A stretch of 64,000 nucleotides of DNA from Apus apus (taxonomy: Eukaryota; Chordata; Aves; Apodiformes; Apodidae): positions 6,958,501-7,022,500 of the forward strand of contig NC_067301.1 of NCBI RefSeq assembly GCF_020740795.1, given 5' to 3'. Shown here piece after piece: positions 1 through 9,019 of the stretch. How positions within the stretch are numbered: position 1 is the first letter of the stretch; each line of letters opens with the position of its first letter. The position numbers were made by a program, and so were the translations under genes. Under the pieces are notes generated by a model, which did not search any database, was not told the DNA's origin, and saw only the letters and a list, made by a program, of their open reading frames with translations.

Positions 1-60
1 GGTGACGCCTGTAGTGTGACCCCCCTCTGAGGTGCACACCCCTCCACTCTCGCCCCTCAG

Positions 61-1164
61 GCCTTCTCCTCTACAACGGGCAGCGCAAAAACAACGGCGC
101 CGACTTCATCTCCTTCGGCTTGGTGGGCGGGCGCCCCGAATTCCGGTGAGACCCAGGAACTGGGGGCTCCGAGGGGGGCAAAGGGGAGGTGGGAGATGGG
201 TGCCAGCACCCTCCTACACCCATTGTCACCCCCTCCCCTCCCCAACAATACCCAGGTTTGACGCGGGCTCGGGCATGGCCACCATCCGGCACCCCACGGC
301 GCTGCGGTTGGGCGAGTACCACACGGTGCGGCTGCGGCGCAACCTCACCCGGGGGTCCCTGGAGCTGGACGGGCACCCCCCCGGTCAATGGCACCTCCCA
401 GGTAATTTCTTTTCTAAGGTTGGGGGGTGTTTCTTGCTTGGGTGGGGGTGCTGGAGGGGGTGCCCACCCGCCTGTGCCCGCAGGGGAAGTTCCAGGGGCT
501 GGATCTGGATGAGAAGCTCTACCTGGGGGGTTACCCCGATCTCGGCGCCCTGGCCAAGACGGGGCTCAGCCGTGGGTTCATGGGTGAGTGGGGTTGGGGT
601 TTTTTTTAGGGGGTGGGAGTGTGAGGTGGGGATGGGCAGGGTGTCACACTACTCCCCCCACCCCCCATCTCCATCCCACCCCAGGCTGTGTGCGCCAGCT
701 GCGCATCCAAGGGGAGGAGGTGGCCTTTGGGGACATGGACCTGCAGGCACACGGTGTCTCCAGCTGTCCCACCTGCCAGGACCGCCCGTGCCAGGTGAGG
801 ATGAGGAAGGGGGTGATGCCCACCCATCGCCACCCGTCCCCACCCATCGCTGACACCCATGTCACCCACCCCCCAGAATGGTGGCGTGTGCCAGGACGCC
901 GAGAGTGGCACCTACATCTGCCGCTGTCCCCACGGCTTCACTGGCAGCAACTGCGAGTACTCACAGGCTCTGCACTGTCACCCGGGTAAAGTGCCACCCC
1001 TGGGCACGTCCCCTCCCCCCAGCTGTCTCTCCCTGAGTGGGTGCTCATGGCTTGTCACCCTGCAGAGGCATGTGGGCCTGATGCCACCTGTGTCAACCGG
1101 CCGGACGGGCAGGGCTACACCTGCCGCTGCCACCTGGGCAAGTCTGGGGAGAGATGCACTGAGG
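61..1164 (+). CDS. HSPG2: HSPG2 exons for the end of LG1 and EGF modules 1-2
   Basis: Exons: 61-145, 256-401, 484-583, 685-794, 877-985, 1066-1164. The first begins inside LG1 (LLLYNGQ) with one base of a Gly codon coming from the exon to the left. LG1 runs through ELDG-H-P-P and YLGGYPD to CVRQLRIQGEE. EGF1 follows (CPTCQDRPC, then NGGVCQD to GFTGSNCE) and EGF2 (HPEACGPDATC to CRCHLGKSGERC), with paired cysteines intact. In the exon at 256-401 the C-run at 376-382 has seven Cs; six would give the conserved V-N-G-T-S-Q and phase 0 into GKFQGLDL at 484. As printed the frame is broken. Confidence 0.93.
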
Positions 1165-4100
1165 GTGAGTGGGGACACGGGGACATGGGGACAGGGCTGG
1201 CACCACCCTGGGAACATGAGCATGGGGTGGGGATTGCCCCAGGGAGGTGGGCATGGGGCTGGGACCACCCTGGGGACATGGACATGCAGTAGGGACTGCC
1301 CAGGAAGATGAGGACATGGCTGGGGCCACCATGGGGACATGAGGTTGGGGTGGGGACCATCCTGGGGAGATGGGGACATGTCTAGGACCACCCTGGGGAC
1401 AGGGGGATATGGCTGGGGCCACCCTGGGGAGATGGGGACATGTCTAGGACCACCCTGGGGACAGGGGGATATGGCTGGGGCCACCCTGGGGACATGGGCA
1501 TGTAGTGGGGACCACCCTGGGGGAGACTGTGATGATGGGGAGATGGATATCATGGTCATGGTGGAGATGGGCCATTGGGTGCCACCACAGGGAGATGGGC
1601 ACCATGGGGATGGGGGTTTGGGGACCAACATGGGGACACAGGCTGGACACCATGCTGGGAAGATGGGCATGGGTCTGGGAACTACCCTGCAGAGATGGGC
1701 ACCATGGGCATGGATGTTTGGGTCCCACCATGGGGAGGGAGGATGGGGTCCCACCACCATGGGGATAGAGGATGGGTCCCACCATGGGGGTGGAGATCGG
1801 GGTCCCACCGGCCGGGCACTGACGGGGCTGTGGCAGGTGAGGCGGTGACGGTGCCGTCCTTCGAGGAGGTGGGCGCCTTCGTCTCCTACCCACCCCTCAC
1901 CAACGTCCACCACGAGCTGCGGGTGGAGGCCGAGTTCCTGCCACGGGCACCCGACGGGCTCCTCCTCTTCAGCGCCGGCAAAGCCGCCCCCGTCGAGGAC
2001 TACGTGGCCTTGGCCATGGTCGGCGGCCACCTCGAGTTCCGCTACGAGCTGGGCTCAGGTGGGCAGGCGGGGGGACAGGGGGCCTGGGGGCACTGGTGGC
2101 CGTGGGTTTAGGTGGGGTGACCTGGCATTACGGGGGTCTCTGAGCCACAGTGGAGTCGCCTGGCACTGCTGAGGGCTCCAAGTCTCACTGGGTTCCCTTG
2201 GTGTCATTGAGGTCCCCAAGAATCAGCAGGAACTCCTAGCACAACTGGGGTCCCCAAGTGTCACAAGGAGCTCTTAGCCTCCTTGGGGTCCACTGCCAGG
2301 GTCTCATGGTGTCACCAGGGTCTCCTGCCACTGCTTGGGTCTCCAGACATCAGTTGGGTTCCTTGGTGTCACTGAGGTCCCCTGGCATTGTATACCTGGG
2401 TGTCACCATAGTTCCTTGGGGTCCCCTGGCATCACTTTAGTCCCCAGATGCTACCACGGTCCCTGGTCATCAGTGGGGTCGTCTGGTGTCACTGAGGATC
2501 CCTTGGCATTTCTGGGGGTCCCCAGGTGCTGCCAGGATCCCTGGGCATCCCTTGGGTCCCCTGGTATCACCAGCATCCTCTGTCACCATTGGGGTCCCGT
2601 GTCACCACCAGGATCCCAAGGGCACATCCCATGTCCCCAAACACCCTTCGTGTCCCCTGCTGTCCCTTGGTGTCCCCCAGCCCCCTGTGATGCCACCACC
2701 GTGTCCCCGCAGGCATGGCTGTTCTCCGCAGCGCCGAGCCGGTGGCCCTGGGCCGGTGGCACACGGTGACAGCGGAGCGGGTGCAGAAGGACGGGACCCT
2801 GGTGGTGGATGATGCCACCCCAGTGACGCGCTCGTCACCCGGCAAGAGCCAAGGCCTGAACCTGCACAGCCCCTTGTACCTGGGGGGCACCGAGCCCCCC
2901 CTGCGCCCCCCAACCAACGTCTCCTTCCGCGGCTGCATTGGAGAGGTGACATCCCTGGCCCAGACACCTGGGTCCCCTTGCTGGGGTCCCCTTGCTGGGG
3001 GTCCTCTTGGTGGGGTCCTCTCGGTGGTGTCCCCACGGTGAGGTCCCCTCAGTGGGCTCCATTCGAGGGGTCCCCTCCCTGGGCTCCCCTCAGTGATGTC
3101 CTCTCATTGGGGTCCCTTTGGTGATGTCCCCTCAGTGCTGTCCCCTCGGTGGGGTCCTCTTGGTGGGGGTCTTCTTGGTGGGATCCCCTCGGTGCTGTCC
3201 CCTCGCTAGGGTGCCCTGGGCAGGGTATGGGGCTTGGGAGGACGCTCCCAGAGGGGTGACGCCCCCTCCCCCCGTGTGTGTGTGCCCCCCCAGGTGACGA
3301 TCAACGGGAAGCGGCTGGAGCTGAGCGAGGGCTTCGTGCGGAGCCGCGGGCTGGGGCAGTGCGGGCAGCGCTCCCCGTGCGGGCCCGGCCGCTGCCTGCG
3401 GGGCGCGCGCTGCCTGCCCCTGCCCCCCCCCGGGCCCGCCTATCGCTGCCTCTGCCCCCCCCGGCTTCGGCGGTGAGGGGGGGGCCCGCGGGGGGGGAGG
3501 GGGAGGTGGGGGGGAGGGGTGTGGGTGGGGGTGCTCTGCGTGTGGGGGGGGTGTGTGCATCCGTGTGTGTGTGCATCTATGTGTGTGTGTGGGTGTGTGT
3601 GTGTGCATCCGTGTGTGTGTGCATCTATGTGTGGGGGTGTGTGTGTGCATCCGTGTGTGTGTGCGTCTGTGTGTGCGTGTGCGTGCATCCGTGTGTGCTC
3701 TGCTCGTGTGTGTGCGTGCACGTCTGTGCGTGCGTGTGCTCTGTGTGTGGGTGCACATCTGTGCCCTGTGTCTGCACGCGTGTGTTGTGCGTGTGCAGGT
3801 CTGCAAGTTCGTGTGCACGTCTGTGCGTGCGTGTGCTCTGCGTGTGGGGGTGTGTGTGCATCTGTGTGTGCGTGCGTGTGTGTGTGCGTGCGTGTGTGTG
3901 CATCTGCGTGTGCTCTGCTCGTGTGCGTGCGTGCATGTCTGTGCCCCGTGTCTGCACACGTGTGTTGTGCGTGTGCAGGTCTGCAAGTTCGCGTGCAAGT
4001 GTGCACGTCTGCGTGTGTGCTGTGCACAAGCAAACCCCAGGGCAGCAGACGGGCCTGCCCGTGTCACCCACCCGTGTCCCCCGTGTCCCCAGGGCTGCAC

Positions 4101-7100
4101 TGTGAGCGGGAGGAGAACCGCTGCCTGCACCCCAACCCCTGCCTGCACGGGGGCACCTGCCGGGACAACGCCTGCATCTGCCCCCCCGGCTACACCGGCC
4201 CCTCCTGCCAGCACAGTGAGTCGGGGGACACTTGGGGACACTTGGCGGGGGGCAGGACACGTGTCGCCCCTCCCCTGACCCCTCTCCCCACAGGCCTGGC
4301 ACTGGCGGAGCTGGAGCAGGACTGGCAGGAGGGCAGCGGGGGCGGCGGTAGGTCCCTGCAACCTTTGCCCCCTTTTTGCACCCACAAGTGACACCGTGGG
4401 GGTGGCAGGGCCCCCTTTTCTTTCCCCCCTTCTCTTCCCTCCTCACTCCTCTTCTTCCCCCCCCTCACCCCCCTGTCCCCCCAGACGCCCCCGGCCAGTT
4501 CAGCGCCGCGTTCCGGGACGGATCCTACCTGGCCCTGCCTGGTTACCTCTTTCCCCGCGGGTGAGTGACACCGGGGACAGGGACACCCTTGCCCAGGGGC
4601 GTGGGTCCACCCCCACCCATGGCACTGCACCCTGCCTGGGGGGCTGCACCCACCATGGCACTGCAGCCTCCCAGGGTGCTGCACCCATGGTGGGGTGCTG
4701 CACCCACTGCACCCTTGCACCACTGCACCCTTGCACGATCGCATCCTTGCACCAGTGCACTCGTTGTACCCATTGCACCTATTGTACCCTTGCACCCATT
4801 CACCACTGCACCCATTGCACCCATTGCATCACTGCACCCCCACACTCTTGCACCACTGCACCCTTGCACCCATTGCACCCTTGCACCCATTCACCACTGC
4901 CCCCACCATACCTATTGCACCCTTGCACCCAGAACCCTTGCACTACTGCCCCCACTGCACTTTTGCACCCACTGCACCCATTACACCACTGCACCCTTGC
5001 ACCACTGCACCCATTGCACCCTCACACCCTCCCTGGGGGCTGCACCCACCCATCCCCCCCCTCTTCATAGCCCCCCAGAGACACCCGAGACCCTGGAGCT
5101 GGAGCTGCGGACGGGCAGCGCGGAGGGGCTGCTGCTGTGGCACGGGGCGGTGAGAGGGGACAGGGACAGCGCCGGGAGGGGAGCGGGGTGCCCCTCCGTA
5201 GGGTGGGGGTCAGGGTGGCCCCCACCCTGCTCACCCCCCCCCCCCCCTGCACCTGCAGGAACCTGGCCAGGGGGGAAAAGCCAAGGACTTCGTTGGCCTC
5301 GGCCTGAAGGACGGGCACCTGGTGTTCAGGTGAGGGGGGGACTGGTGACACCCCAGGGTGCCCACCCAGGGTGCTCCCCCAGGGTGCCCGGTGCCACCAC
5401 CGGGTGTCATCTGTGCTGAGCCCATGTCACCCCTGCAGCTACCAGCTGGGCAGTGGCGAGGCCACCATTGTCTCAGAAGACCCCGTCAATGATGGCGAGT
5501 GGCACCGGGTGACAGTGACGAGGTGGGCAGGGGCGAGGGGGGGTCTGGGTGGGGGTCTGGGTGGGGGTCTGGGTGCTGACAGTGCCACGCAGGGAGGGCC
5601 GGCGCGGGTGGCTGCAGGTGGACGGGGAGGAGCCGGTGAGCGGGGAGTCACCGGGAGCCAACGTCATGGCCAACACCCAGGGCAGCGTCTACGTGGGTAC
5701 GGTGGCACCCGGGGGGACATGGGGTGGGACATGGGATGGACATGGGGTGGACACAGGGTGGGACATGGGGTGGGACATGGGATGGACATGGGGTGGACAC
5801 AGGGTGGGACATGGGGTGGGACATGGGATGGACATGGGATGGACATGGGGTGGACACAGGGTGGGACATAGGATGGATGTGGGGTGGGTTGTGCTGAAAC
5901 AGGTTGTTTCATGGGGTGGGATGTGGGGTGGGACATGGGATGGGCACAGGGTGAGGGACGTGGGTGGACATGGGGTGGGACATGGAATGGATGTGGGGTG
6001 GGAGACAAGCTGGGACCTGGGGTGGGACATGGGATGAGACAAGATGAAAAACAGGATGGACATAGGCTGGGACAAGGGCTGGAATGCATGGTGGGACATG
6101 GGGTGGGGACATCTGCTGGGACATGGGATGGGCTGTGGGATGGCCATGGGCAGGGACATGGGACAGCACACAGCAGGTGCCCCCCACCCATGTGTCCCTG
6201 TGTCCCCATGTCTCCCCATATCCCTGTGTCCCCGCATATCCCCATGTCCCCTGTGTTCCCCTATGTCCCCCTGTCCTCGTATCCCACATATCCCCATGTC
6301 CTCTGTGTCCCCGTGTCCCCCCATGTCCTTGTGTCCCTGTGTCCCCATGTCCCCCCATATCCCCATGTCCTTGTGTCCCTGTGTCCCTCGGTGTCCCCCC
6401 ATATCCCCATGTCTCCCTGTGTCCTCATGTCCCCGTGTCCCAATGTCCTCTTATCCCCCATATCCCCATGTCCCCTGTGTCCCCGTGTCCCCATGTCCCC
6501 CCATCCCCCTGTGTCCCTCCATATCCCCATGTCCTCGTGTGCCCCATATCCCCCTGTGTCCCCGTGTCCCCCCCATATCCCCATGTCTCCCGTGTCCCCC
6601 TATGTGCCCCCCCATATCCCCGTGTCCCCATGCCCCCATGTGTGTCCCCATCTCCCCGTGTCCTCCTATTCCCCACATCCCCGTGTCCTCCATGTCCCCC
6701 GTGTCCCCCACATCCCCACGTCCCCCGTGTCCCCCTGTGTCCCCCCACATCCCTGTGTCCCCCTGTGTCCCCCCCACATCCCTGTGTCCCCCCATATCCC
6801 CATGTCCTCGTATCCCCCACATCCCCACATCCCCATGTCCCCCCACATCCCCATGTCCCCCCATATCCCCGCATCCCCTGTGTCCCCATGTCCTCGTATT
6901 CCTCACATCCCCCCACATCCCCCCATCCCCGTGTCCCCCACACCCCCGTGTCCCCCACATCCCCCCATCCCCGTGTCTCCCCCACATCCCCGTGTCCCCC
7001 AATATCCCCGTGTCCCCTGTGTCCCTATGTCCTCATATTCCCCACGTCCCCGTGTCCCCCACATCCCCCCACCTCTGTGTCCCCCTGCACCCCGTGTCCC

Positions 7101-7785
7101 CCCCACCCCCGTGTCCCCCCACATGCCCGTGTCCCCCACACCCCCATGTCCCCCGTGTCCCCCCACATCCCTGTGTCCCCCCACATCCCCTTGTCCCCCC
7201 CACCCCCATGTCCCCCCTCACCCCCGTGTCCCCCAATATCCCCGTGTCCCGTGTCCCTATGTCCTCATATTCTCCACATCCCCACATCCCCGTGTCCCCC
7301 CCACCCCCGTGTCCCCCCACATGCCTGTGTCCCCCACACCCCCATGTCCCCCGTGTCCCCCCACATCCCCTTGTCCCCCCGACCCCCGTGTCTCCCCACA
7401 TCCCTATGTCCCCCCACATCCCCTTGTCCCCCCCCACCCCCGTGTCTCCCCACATCCCCATGTCCCCCCCACATCCCCTTGTCCCCCCCACCCCCGTGTC
7501 CCCCCACATCCCCATGTCCCCCCACATCCCCTTGTCCCCCCACATCCCCGTGTCCCCCGCACCCTGTGTCCCCCACCCCCGTGTCCCCCACCCCCGTGTC
7601 CCCCACCCCGTGTCCCCGCAGGTGGTGCCCCCGACCCCCGCAGCCTGACGGGCGGCCGGTTCCCCTCGGGGCTCACGGGCTGCCTGCGGGGCCTGGCGCT
7701 GGCGCCCGCCGGGACCCCCCGACACCCCATCGACCTGCGGCACGGAGCCGTGGGGGGGCTCCCCGCCCCCCCCTGCCCCTCCTAA
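61..7785 (+). CDS. HSPG2: Perlecan (basement membrane heparan sulfate proteoglycan core), C-terminal domain V, 3' part of gene
   Basis: Seventeen coding exons encode about 678 residues of perlecan domain V (endorepellin): the rest of LG1, two EGF modules, LG2, two EGF modules, then LG3 and the stop. Perlecan is secreted into basement membranes; domain V binds integrins, dystroglycan and growth factors. Recognition rests on near-identity to human perlecan, for example CVRQLRIQGEE, ALHCHPEACGPDATCVNRPD, GKSQGLNLH and a C terminus ending CPS. The order LG-EGF-EGF-LG-EGF-EGF-LG separates it from agrin. All introns have GT-AG ends and exon phases join, except that the exons at 256-401 and 3294-3472 each hold one surplus C in a homopolymer. 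The 5' part of the gene lies left of the window. Identity is near certain; whether the two frameshifts are real is not. Confidence 0.96.
1165..1836 (+). repeat. Intronic minisatellite, GGGGACATGG / CCACCCTGGGGA core
   Basis: An HSPG2 intron made almost entirely of imperfect 25-45 base units combining GGGGACATGG and CCACCCTGGGGA, shading after 1540 into ACCATGGGGATGG units. The + strand is G-rich throughout. No gene is seen. Long open frames across it, on both strands, are products of the low-stop repeat. Confidence 0.85.
1837..3472 (+). CDS. HSPG2: HSPG2 exons for LG2 and EGF module 3
   Basis: Exons: 1837-2058, 2713-2945, 3294-3472. The first two encode LG2 (FVSYPPLTNVHHELRVEAEF, APDGLLLFSAGK, AMVGGHLEFRYELGSG, GKSQGLNLHSPLYLGG). 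The third finishes LG2 (GCIGEVTINGKRLEL) and starts EGF3 (CGQRSPC, CLRGARC). Its C-run at 3455-3462 has eight Cs; with seven, the frame reads YRCLCPPGFGG and joins the next exon at 4093 in phase 1. As printed it reaches a TGA across the donor site. This exon is unusually rich in Gly, Arg and Pro codons, which goes with its GC content. Confidence 0.92.
2059..2712 (+). repeat. Intronic minisatellite, GGTCCCCTGGTGTCACT-type units
   Basis: From about 2120 to 2690 the intron consists of degenerate 25-35 base units with the core GGTCCC(C/T)TGG(T/C)(G/A)TCACT. Unit boundaries are diverged, unlike the fresher arrays further right. Nothing else is seen in the intron. Confidence 0.8.
2946..3293 (+). 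repeat. Intronic minisatellite, GGGGTCCCCTTGG-type units
   Basis: From 2970 to 3215 the intron is built of 13-20 base units around GGTCCCCTCGGTG and GGGTCCTCTTGGTG. The remaining 80 bases lead to a pyrimidine-rich acceptor. No gene is seen. Confidence 0.75.
3473..4092 (+). repeat. TG/TGCG microsatellite with a 180-base internal duplication
   Basis: From 3535 to 4030 the intron is alternating purine-pyrimidine (TG, TGCG, TGTGCATC), a sequence type prone to the Z form. A longer unit is duplicated: 3761-3810 recurs at 3941-3990 with two differences, an offset of exactly 180 bases, each copy ending in GTCTGCAAGTTC. The long Cys/Val and His/Thr open frames here are artefacts of the repeat. Confidence 0.88.
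4093..7785 (+). CDS. HSPG2: HSPG2 exons for EGF module 4 and LG3 to the stop codon
   Basis: Exons: 4093-4215, 4294-4347, 4485-4560, 5071-5149, 5259-5329, 5439-5522, 5593-5696, 7622-7785 (TAA 7783-7785). EGF4 reads CEREENRC, CLHGGTC, CICPPGYTGPSC. After a short acidic linker (ELEQDWQEGSGG) LG3 starts at DAPGQFSAAF and ends at CPS. In human perlecan, BMP-1/Tolloid cuts at the Asn-Asp before APGQ to free LG3; here the residue before Asp is Gly. Conserved LG3 stretches include LELELRTGS, KDGHLVFSYQLGSGEA, DPVNDGEWHRVT and LTGGRF. All phases join without correction. Confidence 0.95.
4600..5045 (+). repeat. Intronic minisatellite, TTGCACCCA / CACTGCACCC units
   Basis: Units of 9-12 bases (TTGCACCCA, CACTGCACC) fill most of the HSPG2 intron 4561-5070, with CTGCACCC common to nearly all. 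The array is C-rich on the + strand and AT-richer than its neighbours. Confidence 0.85.
5697..6172 (+). repeat. G-rich minisatellite, GGGACATGGGGTGG units, left arm of an inverted pair
   Basis: The left part of the last HSPG2 intron is made of 13-14 base units GGGACATGGGGTG and GGGACATGGGATG, with a higher-order unit of about 60 bases repeated at 5709-5868. Divergence grows after 5880. It is followed directly by an array of the complementary sequence. Confidence 0.88.
6180..7620 (+). repeat. C-rich minisatellite, CCCCATGTCCCC / CCCCACATCCCCGTGT units, right arm of an inverted pair
   Basis: About 1.44 kb of pyrimidine-rich 12-18 base units: CCCCATGTCC up to about 6680, then CCCCACATCCCCGTGTCC and CCCCCACCCCCGTGTCC. 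Larger blocks repeat, for example 7020-7200 and 7250-7400. Three + frames lack stops for over 500 codons because the unit lacks them; these are not genes. Confidence 0.9.
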
Positions 7786-8112
7786 CCCCGCCCCCTTCCC
7801 CCCCCCCCAAGCCATTTTGGGGGGAACTTGGCCAATTTTATTATTTTCCAAAAAAAACCAAGCCAACCAACCAACAAGCCAGGAGGAAACGGTGCTTTGC
7901 TGCCCTGGGGTGGCCCTGGGGGGGGGGGGGCCGGGACCCCCAAAAATGTTTACACACACACCCCCTCCCCCCCCACCAGCCCCCCGAGACTGTGGTGGGG
8001 CGGCCGGGCCGCCCGAGGCCCCTGGGGTGGGGGTGTGAGGGAGAATGGGGGTGCTGGGGGGGACCCCCCCCCCTTGGGGACAGCCATTAAAGAAGAGAGA
8101 ACTGCCAGTGCC
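7786..8112 (+). other. HSPG2: HSPG2 3' untranslated region
   Basis: About 325 bases follow the TAA. They hold an A/T-rich patch at 7827-7880 that stands out from the G/C-rich surroundings and a run of Gs at 7918-7931. They end just after the ATTAAA at 8086. The cleavage point is inferred from the signal. Confidence 0.75.
8086..8091 (+). terminator. HSPG2: Polyadenylation signal ATTAAA of HSPG2
   Basis: ATTAAA lies 300 bases after the stop and is followed by a GU-rich stretch (GTGCCTGTGTGGGG) about 20 bases on, the usual downstream element. No AATAAA occurs between the stop and this site. Confidence 0.8.
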
Positions 8113-8590
8113 TGTGTGGGGTGCGCCGGGGGGCACGGGGGGGGGGGATGGGGGTGTATGGGGGGTGTTGGGGGGTACGGGATGGGGGATGGTAAAGGGG
8201 GGTTTTGGGGGGTAGGGTATGGGGGGTATTATGGGGTTACAGTATTGGGGGTGGTATAGCAGGGTATTGGGGGGCATGGTTTGGGGGGGCTGCATTGGGG
8301 GTGTATGGGATGGTGTCTAGGGGGTCATGGGGGGGATGGTGAGGGGGGTTGTATAGGGGGGTGTGGTGTGGAGGGGGTGTATAGGGGCTATGGTATGGGG
8401 AGGTGTTGGGGGGCTGTGGTATGGGGGGGTCTGTAGGTGGGTGGGGGCATTGGAGGGGGGATAACATGGGGGGGCATCTGGGGGATTGGGGGGTGTGGGA
8501 TGGGGGGTATAGGGGGTGCGTTATGGGGGCACGGGGGGTGGTGATGTATGGATTCGGGGGGGGCATGGAGGGGTATTGGGGGGCGGAGGG
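8113..8590 (+). repeat. G-rich tract between HSPG2 and USP48
   Basis: Nearly 480 bases of GGGGG(G)TATGG / GGGGTGT-type units between the HSPG2 poly(A) site and the USP48 CpG island. G-runs of four to nine occur every 8-15 bases, so G-quadruplexes are possible on the + strand or its RNA. No open frame here resembles a gene; LDLRAD2, expected in this interval from mammals, is not present. Confidence 0.8.
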
Positions 8591-9019
8591 GACGGCATGG
8601 CCGCTGGGGGGTGCGGGGGTGCAGGGGAGGGGCGGGCCGGACTGTGCGGGCGGGAAGGGGCGGGTGCGGCACGGACGGGGCGGGGCGTCCCGGGGTGCGG
8701 GGGGTCTCGGGGTCCCGGGGGTCCCGGGGTGCGGGGTTCCCGGGGTCCGGGGTCCGGAGGGTCCCGGGGTGCGGGGGGTCCCGGGGTGCGGGGAGTCTGG
8801 GGGTCCCGGGGTCCCCCCGCCCCGCGCAGGCCCCGCCCCCGCCTGTCGCAGCCCGATGGCGTCAGCGCCTCGCGCCCGTCAGCGCGTCGCGCTCGTGTCG
8901 TCACCGGCCGTGACGGCGGCGGCAGGAGGGGCCGGGCCGGGCGGTTACCGGGACGGGACCGGGACGGGACCGGGACGGGGCCGGGGCAGGCCCGGGGGCA
9001 GCCCCGGGGGCAGGCGGCC
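8591..9019 (+). promoter_or_regulatory. USP48: USP48 CpG-island promoter and 5' leader
   Basis: A dense CpG region directly before the USP48 ATG. It starts with a GGGGTCCCGGGGTGCG minisatellite (8690-8818). Next come four CGTCA/TGACG half-sites (8860, 8877, 8899, 8911), the bZIP/CREB-type core, within 56 bases. It ends in a CCGGGACGGGA tandem repeat (8948-8983). There is no TATA box. The transcription start is not visible; the half-sites make 8850-8920 the likeliest core promoter. Confidence 0.7.

Noticed and set aside
978-2030. 350-codon minus-strand frame
   Set aside because: Complement of a minisatellite intron and of genuine LG2 coding sequence on the + strand.
3132-4394. 420-codon minus-strand frame with His-Thr repeats
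   Set aside because: Complement of the TG/TGCG tract, with real HSPG2 exons on the other strand.
6180-7620. CRISPR-like regular array
   Set aside because: Units are contiguous and degenerate, without unique spacers of constant size, in a vertebrate intron.
5884-8090. Three overlapping + strand open frames of 534-668 codons rich in Pro, Ser, Cys and His
   Set aside because: They lie on the CCCCATGTCCCC minisatellite, which has no stop in several frames, and run across the real last HSPG2 exon in wrong frames. Frame openness follows from the repeat unit.
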